Position numbers and translations under genes: made by a program. DNA of 64,000 bases, from positions 1-64,000 of the forward strand of contig NZ_JAIBOA010000005.1 of assembly GCF_019458805.1 (NCBI RefSeq), written 5' to 3'. Below the pieces are notes generated by a model, which did not search any database, had not been told where the DNA came from, and was given only the letters and a program-made list of their open reading frames with translations. Below, piece after piece: positions 8,816-17,359 of this stretch. Source of the DNA: Actinomadura parmotrematis. GTDB lineage: Bacteria; Actinomycetota; Actinomycetes; Streptosporangiales; Streptosporangiaceae. Within the stretch, counting starts at the first letter, position 1, and each line of letters begins with the position of its first letter.

Positions 8816-10669
8816 TCAGGGGGCGGTGATGAAGGAGATCGGGGCGGTCAGTTCGGTGGGCGGGTCCAAGGCGGCGGCCAGGGCGGCGGCGCGCGGGCCG
8901 AGCTCGTCGCTCAGGCGGCGGCGCGCCTCCCAGACGCCTGCGATCAGCCCCGGGCCCGCCACACCGGTGTCCAGCAGCAGACCCGCGCGGCGCTCCATCC
9001 AGTCCAGCGCGTACAGCCCCAGCAGCGGGCGCATCACCGCCGGGCCCGCCTCCACCGCCTCGGCCACCACCGCCAGCTCCGCCCGGTCGGCGAACGCGCC
9101 CGCCGCCGCCGCGCCCAGCGCCAGACGGTCGTTCCAGACCGCGAACGGCTCGGCGCCCGCCCGCGCGGCCTCGGCCACCCCCGCGGTCAGCCGGTCGCCC
9201 AGACGGCGCTCCAGGTCGCCCGCCAGGTGCAGCCACACCCGCGGATCCAAAAAGTCGCCGCCCGCCGGCACCGCGCCCGCCACCTGCGGCGGCGCGTAGC
9301 GGTCGCCCTCGGCCATCGCCCGCGCGGTGTCGAACAGGATCAGCTCGTTGTCACCGCCGGCGTTGGTGTAGGCGTGCGCCAGCTGCCGGTAGCCGTTCAG
9401 CCGGTCGACGGCGGCGAACCCCGGCGCGCCGCTGTGCAGCCGGCACAGCGACACCGCCTCCTGCGCCCGGCCCGTCGCCGACACCTTGAACAGCGCCAGG
9501 TCCCGGTCCACCGCCGACCACGGCGCCCACGCGCCCCCGCCCGCCCCCGGCGGCAGATCGGCGTCGATGCGGCGCGCCTGCACGTGCCCGGCCACCGCCG
9601 TCAGCGCGTACGCCGACGCCAGCGCCCCCAGCACCGCCTCGCGCTGGTTGCGGTAGTCGGTCAGCGGACGCTGCGGCGCCAGCCGCCCCAGCGTCACCCG
9701 CCCCGCCGAATGCGCCAGCAGCAGGCCCGCCGACGCCCGCGTCACCGCCGCCATCGCCGAGATCACCGCCCGCCACACCGCCGGCGCGATCCCCATCGAG
9801 CGCGTCAGCCGCGCCGCCGCCCCGCCCGCCGGATCCACCAGCGACCCGTCGGCCGCCAGCGACGCCCCGTCGCGCAGCCAGGCGTCATAGGGCACCCGCA
9901 CCCCCGACAGCCGCACCGCCGCATAATCCACCTGCAGCCCCGACGTCTCGGGCGCCGCCACGATCGACACCCCCGCCGGCACCGACCCGTCCAGGCCGCG
10001 CAGCGGCACCACGAACACGAACACCCCCTGCTCGCGGCCCTGGTGCACCAGCGTCGCGTACACCGCCGCGACCTTCGGGACGTCCGGGTGCGCGCTGTTG
10101 GTGGGGAACTTGGCCGCCGCCGCGTCCGGGGTGTCCAGCACGAACTCGCGGGCCGCCGCGTCGAAGCGCGCCGTGGTGCGCGGCGACAGGTGGCTGTTGC
10201 TGCGCCCCGCCTCGGTCATCAGCAGCGTCCCGAACGAGCGCAGCGACTCCAGGTCCTCGCGCGCCCCCGCCACCCCCGGCTGCCCCGCCCCGAACCGCAG
10301 GATCGGCCCGAGCGCCAGGGTGTAGTGCAGCAGCATCACATGGAACAGCGCCGGATCGGCCACCGCCGCCCGCTCCAGCAGCGCGCACAGCGCCGGCGGA
10401 TCGGCCAGCAGCTCGCGCGCCGGCGGCGCCTCCCGCCCCGCCCGCGCCAGCCGCCGGTACGTCAGCTCCTGCCGCTCGCGCGCGCTCAGCCCGCCCGGAT
10501 GGGAGAAGAACTCCGCCGGGACCGCCCGCGCCAGCCGCTCGCGCACCTTGCCGTCCAGCGGCCCGCGCACGAACCGCAGCAGACCCGCGTCGGGCACCGG
10601 CAACGCCGACGGGCCGGGGGACGGACCGGAGGACGGACGGGAGGACGGGGCCGGGGTGGGTGTGGTCAT
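8816..10669 (-). CDS. Acyl-CoA oxidase/dehydrogenase-like protein
   Basis: A 617-residue flavoprotein-like protein of the acyl-CoA oxidase branch. After a Pro/Ser-rich start it shows the all-alpha N domain, the beta-domain region GTLLMTEAGRSNSHLSPRTT and FVFVVPLRGLDG, then ACAD C-terminal helices with LTDYRNQREAVLGALA. The segment TNAGGDNELILFDTAR near residue 435 aligns with the EGDN/EGEN loop that carries the catalytic Glu in classical oxidases, but here the Glu position is Gly. It may therefore use another base or act on an unusual substrate. AGGAG before ATG 10669 fixes the start. It follows the acyltransferase gene by 111 bp, in the same direction, probably in one unit. Confidence 0.8.
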   Translation of the reverse strand: MTTPTPAPSSRPSSGPSPGPSALPVPDAGLLRFVRGPLDGKVRERLARAVPAEFFSHPGGLSARERQELTYRRLARAGREAPPARELLADPPALCALLERAAVADPALFHVMLLHYTLALGPILRFGAGQPGVAGAREDLESLRSFGTLLMTEAGRSNSHLSPRTTARFDAAAREFVLDTPDAAAAKFPTNSAHPDVPKVAAVYATLVHQGREQGVFVFVVPLRGLDGSVPAGVSIVAAPETSGLQVDYAAVRLSGVRVPYDAWLRDGASLAADGSLVDPAGGAAARLTRSMGIAPAVWRAVISAMAAVTRASAGLLLAHSAGRVTLGRLAPQRPLTDYRNQREAVLGALASAYALTAVAGHVQARRIDADLPPGAGGGAWAPWSAVDRDLALFKVSATGRAQEAVSLCRLHSGAPGFAAVDRLNGYRQLAHAYTNAGGDNELILFDTARAMAEGDRYAPPQVAGAVPAGGDFLDPRVWLHLAGDLERRLGDRLTAGVAEAARAGAEPFAVWNDRLALGAAAAGAFADRAELAVVAEAVEAGPAVMRPLLGLYALDWMERRAGLLLDTGVAGPGLIAGVWEARRRLSDELGPRAAALAAALDPPTELTAPISFITAP

Positions 10670-10701
10670 CGCACTGCTCCTGCCGCTCGAAGGACACGCA
10701 A

Positions 10702-10767
10702 GGACGTTGAGGGACGTTGAGGGCGCTGGGGGGGGCGTGGGGGGCTGCGGGACGCGGGGACGTTGAG
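10702..10767. repeat. Three copies of GGACGTTGAG between cassette genes
   Basis: Copies at 10702-10711, 10712-10721 and 10758-10767 in the short gap between acyltransferase and acyl-CoA oxidase. The intervening bases are G-rich. They may be a slippage product or a spacer; no function is apparent. Confidence 0.6.
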
Positions 10768-10780
10768 GGACGCGGGCCGC

Positions 10781-11761
10781 TCAGCCGCCGCCGGGCGCGG
10801 CCGCCTCCAGGGGCGCCAGCGTCCGCGCGCCCGGGATCGCCAGCCGCGCGCACTGGCACAGCGCCGCACCGCCGCCCGCCTCCACGAACACCCGCGCCCC
10901 GGCGCGGTGCACCGCGCGCAGCGCCGCCGGCAGCCGCACCGGCGCCACGATGCAGTCCGCCAGCGCCCGGTGCAGATCGTCGTCGTCGCGGTAGGCGCGG
11001 CCGCGCACCGGCGAGTGCACCGCCATCCGCAGCGGCCGCTGCCGGAAACCGCGGATGATCTTGTACCATTCCTCGTCGGCGCCCGCCATCGCCGGATGGT
11101 GCGCCAGGTAGGGGACCGCCAGGCGCACCGCCCGCACCCCGCCCTCGCGCGCCGCCGCCAGCACCCGCTCCAGGGCGCCCTGCGGACCCGCCAGCACCGT
11201 CGCCTGCGGCGCGTTCACGCACGCCACCACCACCGACGGCTCCCCCGCCGCCGCGACCAGCTCGCCCGCCGCGCGCTCGTCGGCCAGCACCAGGCCCATC
11301 CCGCCGCCCGCTCCCCGCTCGCCCAGCACCCCCACCAGGCTCGCCGCCATCGCCGCGCCCTCGGCCACGGTGAACACCCCCGCGCACACCAGCGCCGCGA
11401 TCTCCCCGAAGCTCTGCCCCACCGCGAACCCCGGCACCACTCCCGCCGCCGCCATCCCCCGCACCACCGCCACCGACGCCGCGTACGCCGCCAGCTGCGC
11501 CGTCCCCGCGTCCCCGGCGACCGCGCCGTAGGACGCCGGATCGTCCACCAGCACCCGCTCCAGATCCGGCCCGCCCGCCGGCACCCCCCGCGCCACCTCC
11601 GCCAGCGCCCCGCGCACCGCCTCCTCGACCGCGCCGCCCGCCGCCACCGCCCGCCGCAGATCCGGCGGTCCCGACGAGCCGGTGCCCGCGAACAGGAACG
11701 CGCACACCGCCCCCGGCCCCGGATCCGGCGGCCACGCCGCTCCCACTGCCCCGTCACCCAC
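10781..11761 (-). CDS. Malonyl-CoA:ACP acyltransferase-like protein (FabD/PKS AT fold)
   Basis: A 326-residue stand-alone acyltransferase. The nucleophile elbow is GQSFGE with Ser117; Gln116 sits where FabD and most PKS AT domains have His. The second catalytic His lies in the AVPYLAHHPAM stretch (His221/222), and GGGMGLVLA and CVNAPQATVLAGP match AT landmarks. The usual N-terminal GQGSQ oxyanion loop is replaced by FAGTGSSGP. Such proteins load malonyl or another acyl group from CoA onto an ACP. No ACP is encoded nearby. GTG 11761 has a clear AAGGAG site 7 bases upstream. The gene is divergent from KAS III and precedes the acyl-CoA oxidase. Confidence 0.85.
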   Translation of the reverse strand: MGDGAVGAAWPPDPGPGAVCAFLFAGTGSSGPPDLRRAVAAGGAVEEAVRGALAEVARGVPAGGPDLERVLVDDPASYGAVAGDAGTAQLAAYAASVAVVRGMAAAGVVPGFAVGQSFGEIAALVCAGVFTVAEGAAMAASLVGVLGERGAGGGMGLVLADERAAGELVAAAGEPSVVVACVNAPQATVLAGPQGALERVLAAAREGGVRAVRLAVPYLAHHPAMAGADEEWYKIIRGFRQRPLRMAVHSPVRGRAYRDDDDLHRALADCIVAPVRLPAALRAVHRAGARVFVEAGGGAALCQCARLAIPGARTLAPLEAAAPGGG

Positions 11762-11853
11762 GGCCTTTCTCCTTACCTGAAGGGAAGAAAACCCACCCCG
11801 AGTAGATAAACACCACCTAACGGACAGATACGGGATATAAATGACGAAACTAA

Positions 11854-11882
11854 ATTATTCATGTGTAGAAATGGTCTGACAA
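11854..11882 (-). promoter_or_regulatory. Promoter for the acyltransferase/oxidase unit in an AT-rich island
   Basis: On the minus strand TTGTCA (11877-11882) and AATAAT (11854-11859) are separated by exactly 17 bp, each one base from the sigma-70-like consensus. The predicted start is near 11848, giving a leader of about 85 bases to GTG 11761. It lies in a markedly AT-rich stretch (about 11800-11885) between two divergent genes; no equally good plus-strand promoter for KAS III was found. Confidence 0.6.
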
Positions 11883-11991
11883 CCTTCTGTGGCGAAAACC
11901 GGGCAACCGGCCGGCACGTCACCGCGTCCGGCCGCCCGGCGCCGCGCCGACCGCCCGATCACCACCCGGACCGGGCGAGGGGAGCACGCAC

Positions 11992-13380
11992 ATGAGCGAG
12001 CAACCGGACGGACCCGGCCGTCCCGCCGCACCGCACGCGCACACCCACCGCCCCACCCGCGACCACGGACGCGATGCAGGACGCGAGCACGCGCGCACCC
12101 GCCGCCCCCAACGCGCCCCCGCCGACGCCGCCGGACCCGCCGCCCCGCCCGGCCCCCGGCAGCACCCCGCGCACGGCCGCCCGCACGCCGGCCGCGTCAC
12201 CGCCCGCCACCCCTGGGGCGTCCTCGGCACCGGCGTCCACCTGCCCGCCCAGCGCCTCAGCAGCGACGAGCTGTCACGCTCCATCGGCCTGGAACCCGGC
12301 TGGATCGAGCAGCGCACCGGCATCCGCCACCGCCACCTCGCCGCCCCCGGCGAAGCCGCCTCCGACCTCGCCACCACCGCCGCCCGCGCCGCCCTGGACG
12401 CCGCCGGCCTCACCGCCGCCGACCTCGGCCTCATCGTCCTCGGCACCTCCACCCCCGACGAGCTCGGCCCCGCCACCGCCTGCCGCGTGCAGGCCGCGCT
12501 CGGCGCCGCCCACGCCGCCGCCTTCGACATCGCCGCCGCCTGCACCGGCTTCGTCTACGGGCTGCACACCGCCGTCGGCTGGCTCACCACCCACACCCCC
12601 GACCACACCCCCGGCCAGGCCACCGGCACCGGCGGCGGCACCGGCCCTTACGCCCTGGTCATCGGCGTCGAGGTCTACTCGCGCTTCCTCAACACCGGCG
12701 ACCGCGCCACCGCCGCCCTGTTCGGCGACGGCGCGGCCGCCGCCGTCATCGGCCCCGTCCCCGCGCCCTACGGCATCGTCTCCATGGGCCTCGGCTCCGA
12801 CGGCACCCGCGCCGGCGACGTCCTCATCCCCGCCGGCGGCAGCCGCACCCCCGCCAGCCCCGCCACCCTGGCCGGCCTCGGCCACACCATCCACATGGAC
12901 GGCGCCGCCGTCCGCGACTTCATCACCGCGATCCTGCCCCGCCTGGTCGGCGAGGCCGCCACCGGCGCCGACCTCAAACCCGCCGACCTGGACCTGGTCG
13001 TCCCCCACCAGCCCAACCCCAAGCTCGTCGCCGCCCTCGCCCCCCGCGCCGGCCTGGAGGACCACCAGCTCGCCATCGCCGGCCACGACGTCGGCAACAT
13101 CGGCGCCGCCAGCCTCCCCTACGCCCTGCACCGCGCCGCCTCCGACGGCCGCCTGCACCCCGGATCCCTGGTCCTGCTCGCCGGCTTCGGCGCCGGACTC
13201 ACCTGGGGACACGCCTTGCTCATCTGGCCGCCCCGCCCGCGAGGACCAGCCGCGCTCAGCGCCCGAACAGGACGCGCAGCAGCGCGAGCGTGCCGGCGCG
13301 GCGCCGCCGGGCCACGAAGGCGAACAGCACGCCCAGGACGAGGGGGAACGCCGCGCCCGCCACCGAGCCCAGCACGGTGA
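11992..13380 (+). CDS. 3-oxoacyl-ACP synthase III-like (KAS III/FabH family)
   Basis: KAS III-type condensing enzyme with the complete Cys-His-Asn triad: Cys184 in AAACTGF, His339 in PHQPN, Asn369 in GNIGAAS. FabH enzymes condense an acyl-CoA starter with malonyl-ACP. Two features are odd. A low-complexity His/Arg/Pro-rich extension of about 70 residues precedes the fold, although the GAGGGGAGCAC site supports ATG 11992. A 50-residue Arg/Ala/Pro-rich tail follows the normal end (TWGHALLIW) and overlaps the convergent doxX gene by 125 bp. The tail may be real, or a stop may have been lost by mutation or sequencing error. Position next to AT and acyl-CoA oxidase suggests a dedicated acyl starter pathway. 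Confidence 0.85.
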   Translation: MSEQPDGPGRPAAPHAHTHRPTRDHGRDAGREHARTRRPQRAPADAAGPAAPPGPRQHPAHGRPHAGRVTARHPWGVLGTGVHLPAQRLSSDELSRSIGLEPGWIEQRTGIRHRHLAAPGEAASDLATTAARAALDAAGLTAADLGLIVLGTSTPDELGPATACRVQAALGAAHAAAFDIAAACTGFVYGLHTAVGWLTTHTPDHTPGQATGTGGGTGPYALVIGVEVYSRFLNTGDRATAALFGDGAAAAVIGPVPAPYGIVSMGLGSDGTRAGDVLIPAGGSRTPASPATLAGLGHTIHMDGAAVRDFITAILPRLVGEAATGADLKPADLDLVVPHQPNPKLVAALAPRAGLEDHQLAIAGHDVGNIGAASLPYALHRAASDGRLHPGSLVLLAGFGAGLTWGHALLIWPPRPRGPAALSARTGRAAARACRRGAAGPRRRTARPGRGGTPRPPPSPAR

Positions 13381-13672
13381 CCTGCACGGCGGCCGCGCCG
13401 ATCATCAGCGCGATCAGCCCGGTGGCCGCCGCACCCGCCAGCCGCGGGACCATCAGGCCGATCGCCCCGGCCGCCTCGAAGAACCCGGTGACGTACCGCA
13501 GCCACTGACCCCAGCCGATCTCGGCGATCACCCGAACGGCGTCGCTCTGCCCCACGAACTTGGGGATCGCCGACCCCACCAGCAGGAACAGCCCCACCAG
13601 GACCTGCAACGCCCACAGGACACGCGTCGAAGTAGAGGCGGAGGCGGCGGCGGGGGTCTGGATCGCGGTCAT
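13256..13672 (-). CDS. DoxX family membrane protein
   Basis: A 138-residue protein with four hydrophobic segments, matching the DoxX/DoxD-like family: LWALQVLVGLFLLVGSAIPKF near the start, then YVTGFFEAAGAIGLMVP, and a last helix before an Arg-rich C terminus. DoxX proteins are four-helix membrane proteins often tied to thiosulfate:quinone or redox stress functions; most actinobacterial copies are uncharacterised. The GAAGGAG site precedes ATG 13672. It lies 87 bp downstream of the PucR regulator on the same strand, so the two may be cotranscribed. Its last 125 bp overlap the C-terminal tail of KAS III on the other strand. Confidence 0.88.
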   Translation of the reverse strand: MTAIQTPAAASASTSTRVLWALQVLVGLFLLVGSAIPKFVGQSDAVRVIAEIGWGQWLRYVTGFFEAAGAIGLMVPRLAGAAATGLIALMIGAAAVQVTVLGSVAGAAFPLVLGVLFAFVARRRRAGTLALLRVLFGR

Positions 13673-13759
13673 GACGGTCTCCTTCGCAAGGCGCTGAGTC
13701 GTGCTCTCACCCCTGCGTCGAACACCCCGCCCCCGATCGACACCGCGCCCGGGAACTTC

Positions 13760-15205
13760 TCAAAGATCTTCCGCGTCCGCTCCGGCGCGCGCCCGCTCGA
13801 TCCACACGTGCAGCACCAGCATCAGCTCCAGCCGGATCTGCGGATCCTCGAAATCGAACTCCAGCAGCTCGTGCAGCTGCCCCAGCCGGTAGCGGACGGT
13901 CTGCGGGTGCACGTGCAGCGACGCCGCCGCGCCCGTGGCGTTGAAACCGTTCTTCAGGCACTCCAGCAGCGTCACCGCCAGCCGCAGCCCGTGCTTGGGC
14001 CGCGCCGCCGACAGCGGACCGAGCCGCCGCGCCGCCACGATCTCCGCCAGCGCCCCGCCCTCGTGCAGCAGCAGGCTCGGCAGATGCTCCTCGGCGTACA
14101 CCAGCATCCCCGCCCGGCCCCCGCCCCGCCCCCCGGCACCCGGTCCGGCCGCCCGCACCGGGCGTGCCGCGCGGCCGCGCGGACCCTCCGGCGCCCGCAC
14201 CGCCCCGCCCTCCACCAGCTCCAGCGTCCGCCGCGCCCACTGCAGCGACACCCCCGCCTGCCCGGGCTCCACCACCGGGCCCACCGCCCCCGTCCACCCC
14301 GCCAGCATCCCCGCCAGCCGCTCGGCCTGCCCCGGCCCCGCCGGATCGGGCATCACCAGGCACGGACGCCCGTGGTCCAGCCCCGTCAGCACCTCCGGCG
14401 GCAGCCCCGCCGGCCCCTCACCGCCCTGCCCCGCCCGCGGCCGCAGCACCACCACCGCCAGCCGCTGCGGCAGCGGCCACCCCGCCAGCGCCGCCTGCTC
14501 GCCGACCACCTCCGCCGGCACCGCCGCGTCCGACAGCAGCAGCCCGAGCAGCCGCCCCCGCCGCTGCTCGCGCTCGCCCGCCGCCTTCTCCCGCGCCCGC
14601 GCGTACCCGTTGGCCGCCGCCGACGTCAGCTCGTCCAGGTAGGCGAAGTTCGCCTCGGCCATCACGCTCATCATCCGCATCGGCCGGCCCTGGCGCTCGT
14701 ACTCCACCGCCAGGCACCGCCAGGCGATCCGCGACCCGATCCGCATCGCGTTCTGCAGGTTCTCCAGGCTGCGCCCCTCCACCGCCTCCCCGTACCCCAC
14801 GTCGAAGTAGACCTGGTAGATCTCCTTCCACGAGGTGTCGGGATCGGCGATGATCTGCACGAAGTGCTCCATCGCGTGCGCCACCGCCGACTCCACCACC
14901 CGCAGGTACACCGCGTCCCCCGGACGCGCGTACTCGGGCACGTGCCGCAGCACCCCCTCCACCATGATCGTCTGCACCTTCGGCAGCTGCGGCCGCATCC
15001 ACCGCGCCTCCTCGGCCGGCACATCGCGCCACGGCTGCGCCGACAACGCCGCCCGCACCGGCCGCACCACCGCCTCCGCACCGCCCGACCCGGCGCGGAC
15101 GGCACCATCCGGCCCACCATCCGGCCCACTGCCCGATCCGCCGCCCGCCGCGGCGGCCGCCGCCTCGCCCGCCGGCGCGTCCACACCCGCTCGCCGCAAC
15201 GCCAT
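13760..15205 (-). CDS. PucR family transcriptional regulator
   Basis: A 481-residue regulator. After an Ala/Gly-rich start, residues about 45-170 form the long helical sensor-like region seen in actinobacterial PucR proteins (VYLRVVESAVAHAMEHFVQII). A GGDEF-like middle part follows, and the C-terminal PucR helix-turn-helix: LAVTLLECLKNGFNATGAAA then LHVHPQTVRYRLGQLHELL. Family members activate purine, amino-acid or secondary metabolic genes in response to small ligands. GGAGGTGG lies 6 bases before ATG 15205. It is the only regulator near the KAS III/AT/oxidase cassette, so control of that cassette is a reasonable guess. Confidence 0.9.
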   Translation of the reverse strand: MALRRAGVDAPAGEAAAAAAGGGSGSGPDGGPDGAVRAGSGGAEAVVRPVRAALSAQPWRDVPAEEARWMRPQLPKVQTIMVEGVLRHVPEYARPGDAVYLRVVESAVAHAMEHFVQIIADPDTSWKEIYQVYFDVGYGEAVEGRSLENLQNAMRIGSRIAWRCLAVEYERQGRPMRMMSVMAEANFAYLDELTSAAANGYARAREKAAGEREQRRGRLLGLLLSDAAVPAEVVGEQAALAGWPLPQRLAVVVLRPRAGQGGEGPAGLPPEVLTGLDHGRPCLVMPDPAGPGQAERLAGMLAGWTGAVGPVVEPGQAGVSLQWARRTLELVEGGAVRAPEGPRGRAARPVRAAGPGAGGRGGGRAGMLVYAEEHLPSLLLHEGGALAEIVAARRLGPLSAARPKHGLRLAVTLLECLKNGFNATGAAASLHVHPQTVRYRLGQLHELLEFDFEDPQIRLELMLVLHVWIERARAGADAEDL

Positions 15206-15557
15206 CCTCGACCACCTCCGACCGACCGCATCCGCGAGCCCGCCCCCGGGGCTCCAGGGCTCCGACGGTAAGTAACCGAAGCCAGGAACGACACTCACCG
15301 CGCGTACGCCACCCGCGCCCGCGTTGTCACCCCGCTGACAACACCCCCGCCCCGCACCGCCCGCGCCCGGACGCACGTCCAGCCCGGCGGCCGTCCCACC
15401 GTCCAGACCACCGTCCGGGCCACCGGCCCGCCGGCGGGCCGGACACGCAGCGTCAGACCCAGAACGATCCCGGACGAAGGCTCGCCCCCACCGGCGAACC
15501 GGCACAGAATCGGCACCAGCACCCCACATCACCGCACCCGATGTCGGGAGACACCCC
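15206..15557. other. Divergent intergenic region, pucR and glycoside hydrolase
   Basis: 352 bases between divergently transcribed pucR and the secreted glycoside hydrolase, so both promoters must lie here. I see the short motif GGTAAGTAACC near 15266-15276, about 60 bp before pucR, which is nearly palindromic and could be an operator. No confident -10/-35 pair or structured RNA was recognised in the GC-rich remainder. Confidence 0.4.
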
Positions 15558-17303
15558 ATGCGACGACTGGCCGCCTGGACCGCCTCCGCCGCCACCGGCG
15601 GAGCCCTCGCCGGAGCGCTCGCCGGACTCCTGCTCGCCCCCACCACCGGCGCGGCCGCCCCCCGCTCGGCCACCACCACCGCCGACCGCCCCGACCCCGG
15701 CACCCGCCACCTCGCCCTCAACATGGACGCCGGCGACCGCGCCAAGGCCGCCGCCCTCGGCTACGACCTGTTCGACGTCGGCCCCGACCCCGCCGAGATC
15801 GACGCGCTGCCCGCCGGGACCAAGGCCATGGTCTGGGCCGGCAACTTCACCTGCGGCGACTTCGCCCTGGACATCGACGACTTCACCGCCGCCGTCGAAC
15901 GCCTGGCGCACAACCCCCGCGTCTACGGCTGGTACCTGTCCGACGAGCCCGACCCCCAGCAGTGCCCCGGCATCGCCGCCGACATCCGCCGCCGCGCCGA
16001 CACCGTCCACGAGCACGCCCCCGGCCAGAAGGCGTTCGCCTCCCTCACCGACTGGTCCATGCGGCCCCTGCGCCCCGACGCCACCCACCTGGACCTCATC
16101 GGCCTGGACCCCTACCCCTGCCGCACCGGCCGCACCGGCTGCGACCTGGACGCCGTCGACGCCATGGTGAAGCAGGCCGACAAGGCCGGCTTCCCCCGCC
16201 GCATGATGGTCCCGGTCTTCCAGACCTTCGGCCAGACCTGCACCTCCGGCGACGACTCCTGGCGCCTGCCCACCGCCCGCCAGCTGCAATCCCTCCTGGA
16301 CCGCTGGCACGGCCTGGTCCCCCGCCCCGCCCTCGACATCAGCTACTCCTGGGGACACCAGCAGCAGTGGGCCTGCCCCACCCTCGCCGACGCCGACGGC
16401 ACCGACGGCCACCCCGACCTGCAAGCCGTCATGAGAAAGCACAACGCCGCCCGCACCACCCCCGCCGACCCCGGCACCGGCGCCGGCGGCAACGACGACG
16501 GCGCTGGCGACGGCGCGGACGGCAACGGCGGCTGGGGCGCGCCCGCCGTCACCGAGGACTTCGACGGCACCCGCCTGGACCCCGCCAAATGGGTCGTCTA
16601 CGACAGCCCCGACGCCAAGGTCAACCCCCGCACCCGCGCCGCCACCACCGTCTCGGGCGGGCAGCTGCACCTCACCGGCGCCCTCTACGACGGCAAGGAC
16701 CTGTCCGGCGGCGTCGCCTCCACCCTCGACCAGCGCTACGGCCGCTGGGAGGTGCGCATGCGCGCCGACGCCGGCGCCGGCTACTCCGCCGTCGCGCTGC
16801 TGTGGCCCGAGCACTTCGGCCGGCCCGAGAAAGCCGAGATCGACTTCGCCGAGGTCACCGACGCCACCCGCCGCACCACCGGCCTGTTCACCCACCAGGG
16901 CGACGACGACGCCCAGGCCGGCCGCACCGTCACCGCCGACTTCACCCGCTGGCGCACCGTCGCCCTGGACTGGCTGCCCGGCGGCCTGACCTTCTGGATC
17001 GACGGCCGCAAGGTCTGGACCTACACCGGCCCGATCCGCCCCCGCCAGACCCCCATGGGCCTGGCCCTGCAGAACGACCAGATCTGCGACCGCGGCCCCG
17101 GCTCCTGCCGCGACCGCACCACCCCCGCCAAGGTCGTCATGGACGTCGACCGGGTCCGCATCTGGCGCGCCCCCGCCGACGGCTCCACCCCGAGCCCCGC
17201 CCCCACCCCCACAGCGACGGCGACCGGCGGGACACCCTCGGACGAGACACCCTCGGACGAGACCCCTGCCCCCTGCGCCCCGACCCCCACCCCGACGCCC
17301 TGA
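15558..17303 (+). CDS. Secreted two-domain protein with GH16-like C-terminal domain
   Basis: A 581-residue secreted protein. A basic start and hydrophobic stretch (about residues 3-30) form a signal peptide ending near AAA. Residues 40-290 are a barrel-like glycoside-hydrolase-related domain (LALNMDAGD, VYGWYLSDEPDPQ, LIGLDPYPC) with several Cys. A Gly/Asp-rich linker leads to a GH16 jelly-roll domain at about 325-545. Its catalytic signature is EIDFAE: nucleophile Glu427, Asp429 and acid/base Glu432 (ExDxxE), plus WPEHFG and LDWLPGGLTFWIDG. GH16 enzymes cut beta-1,3 or mixed-link glucans and galactans. The C-terminal Thr/Pro/Ser-rich tail with a TPSDE duplication may be a cell-wall linker. 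No anchor motif is seen. Confidence 0.85.
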   Translation: MRRLAAWTASAATGGALAGALAGLLLAPTTGAAAPRSATTTADRPDPGTRHLALNMDAGDRAKAAALGYDLFDVGPDPAEIDALPAGTKAMVWAGNFTCGDFALDIDDFTAAVERLAHNPRVYGWYLSDEPDPQQCPGIAADIRRRADTVHEHAPGQKAFASLTDWSMRPLRPDATHLDLIGLDPYPCRTGRTGCDLDAVDAMVKQADKAGFPRRMMVPVFQTFGQTCTSGDDSWRLPTARQLQSLLDRWHGLVPRPALDISYSWGHQQQWACPTLADADGTDGHPDLQAVMRKHNAARTTPADPGTGAGGNDDGAGDGADGNGGWGAPAVTEDFDGTRLDPAKWVVYDSPDAKVNPRTRAATTVSGGQLHLTGALYDGKDLSGGVASTLDQRYGRWEVRMRADAGAGYSAVALLWPEHFGRPEKAEIDFAEVTDATRRTTGLFTHQGDDDAQAGRTVTADFTRWRTVALDWLPGGLTFWIDGRKVWTYTGPIRPRQTPMGLALQNDQICDRGPGSCRDRTTPAKVVMDVDRVRIWRAPADGSTPSPAPTPTATATGGTPSDETPSDETPAPCAPTPTPTP

Positions 17304-17359
17304 CGCCCTGACACCCCTCGGGCCGCCCGCGCGAGCCTCCCGCCCGGCGGCCGGGACGT

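Noticed and set aside
12074..15271. A 1065-codon plus-strand frame across KAS III, doxX and pucR
   Set aside because: Ser/Pro/Thr- then His/Arg-rich shadow translation without domains; the three real genes explain the region.
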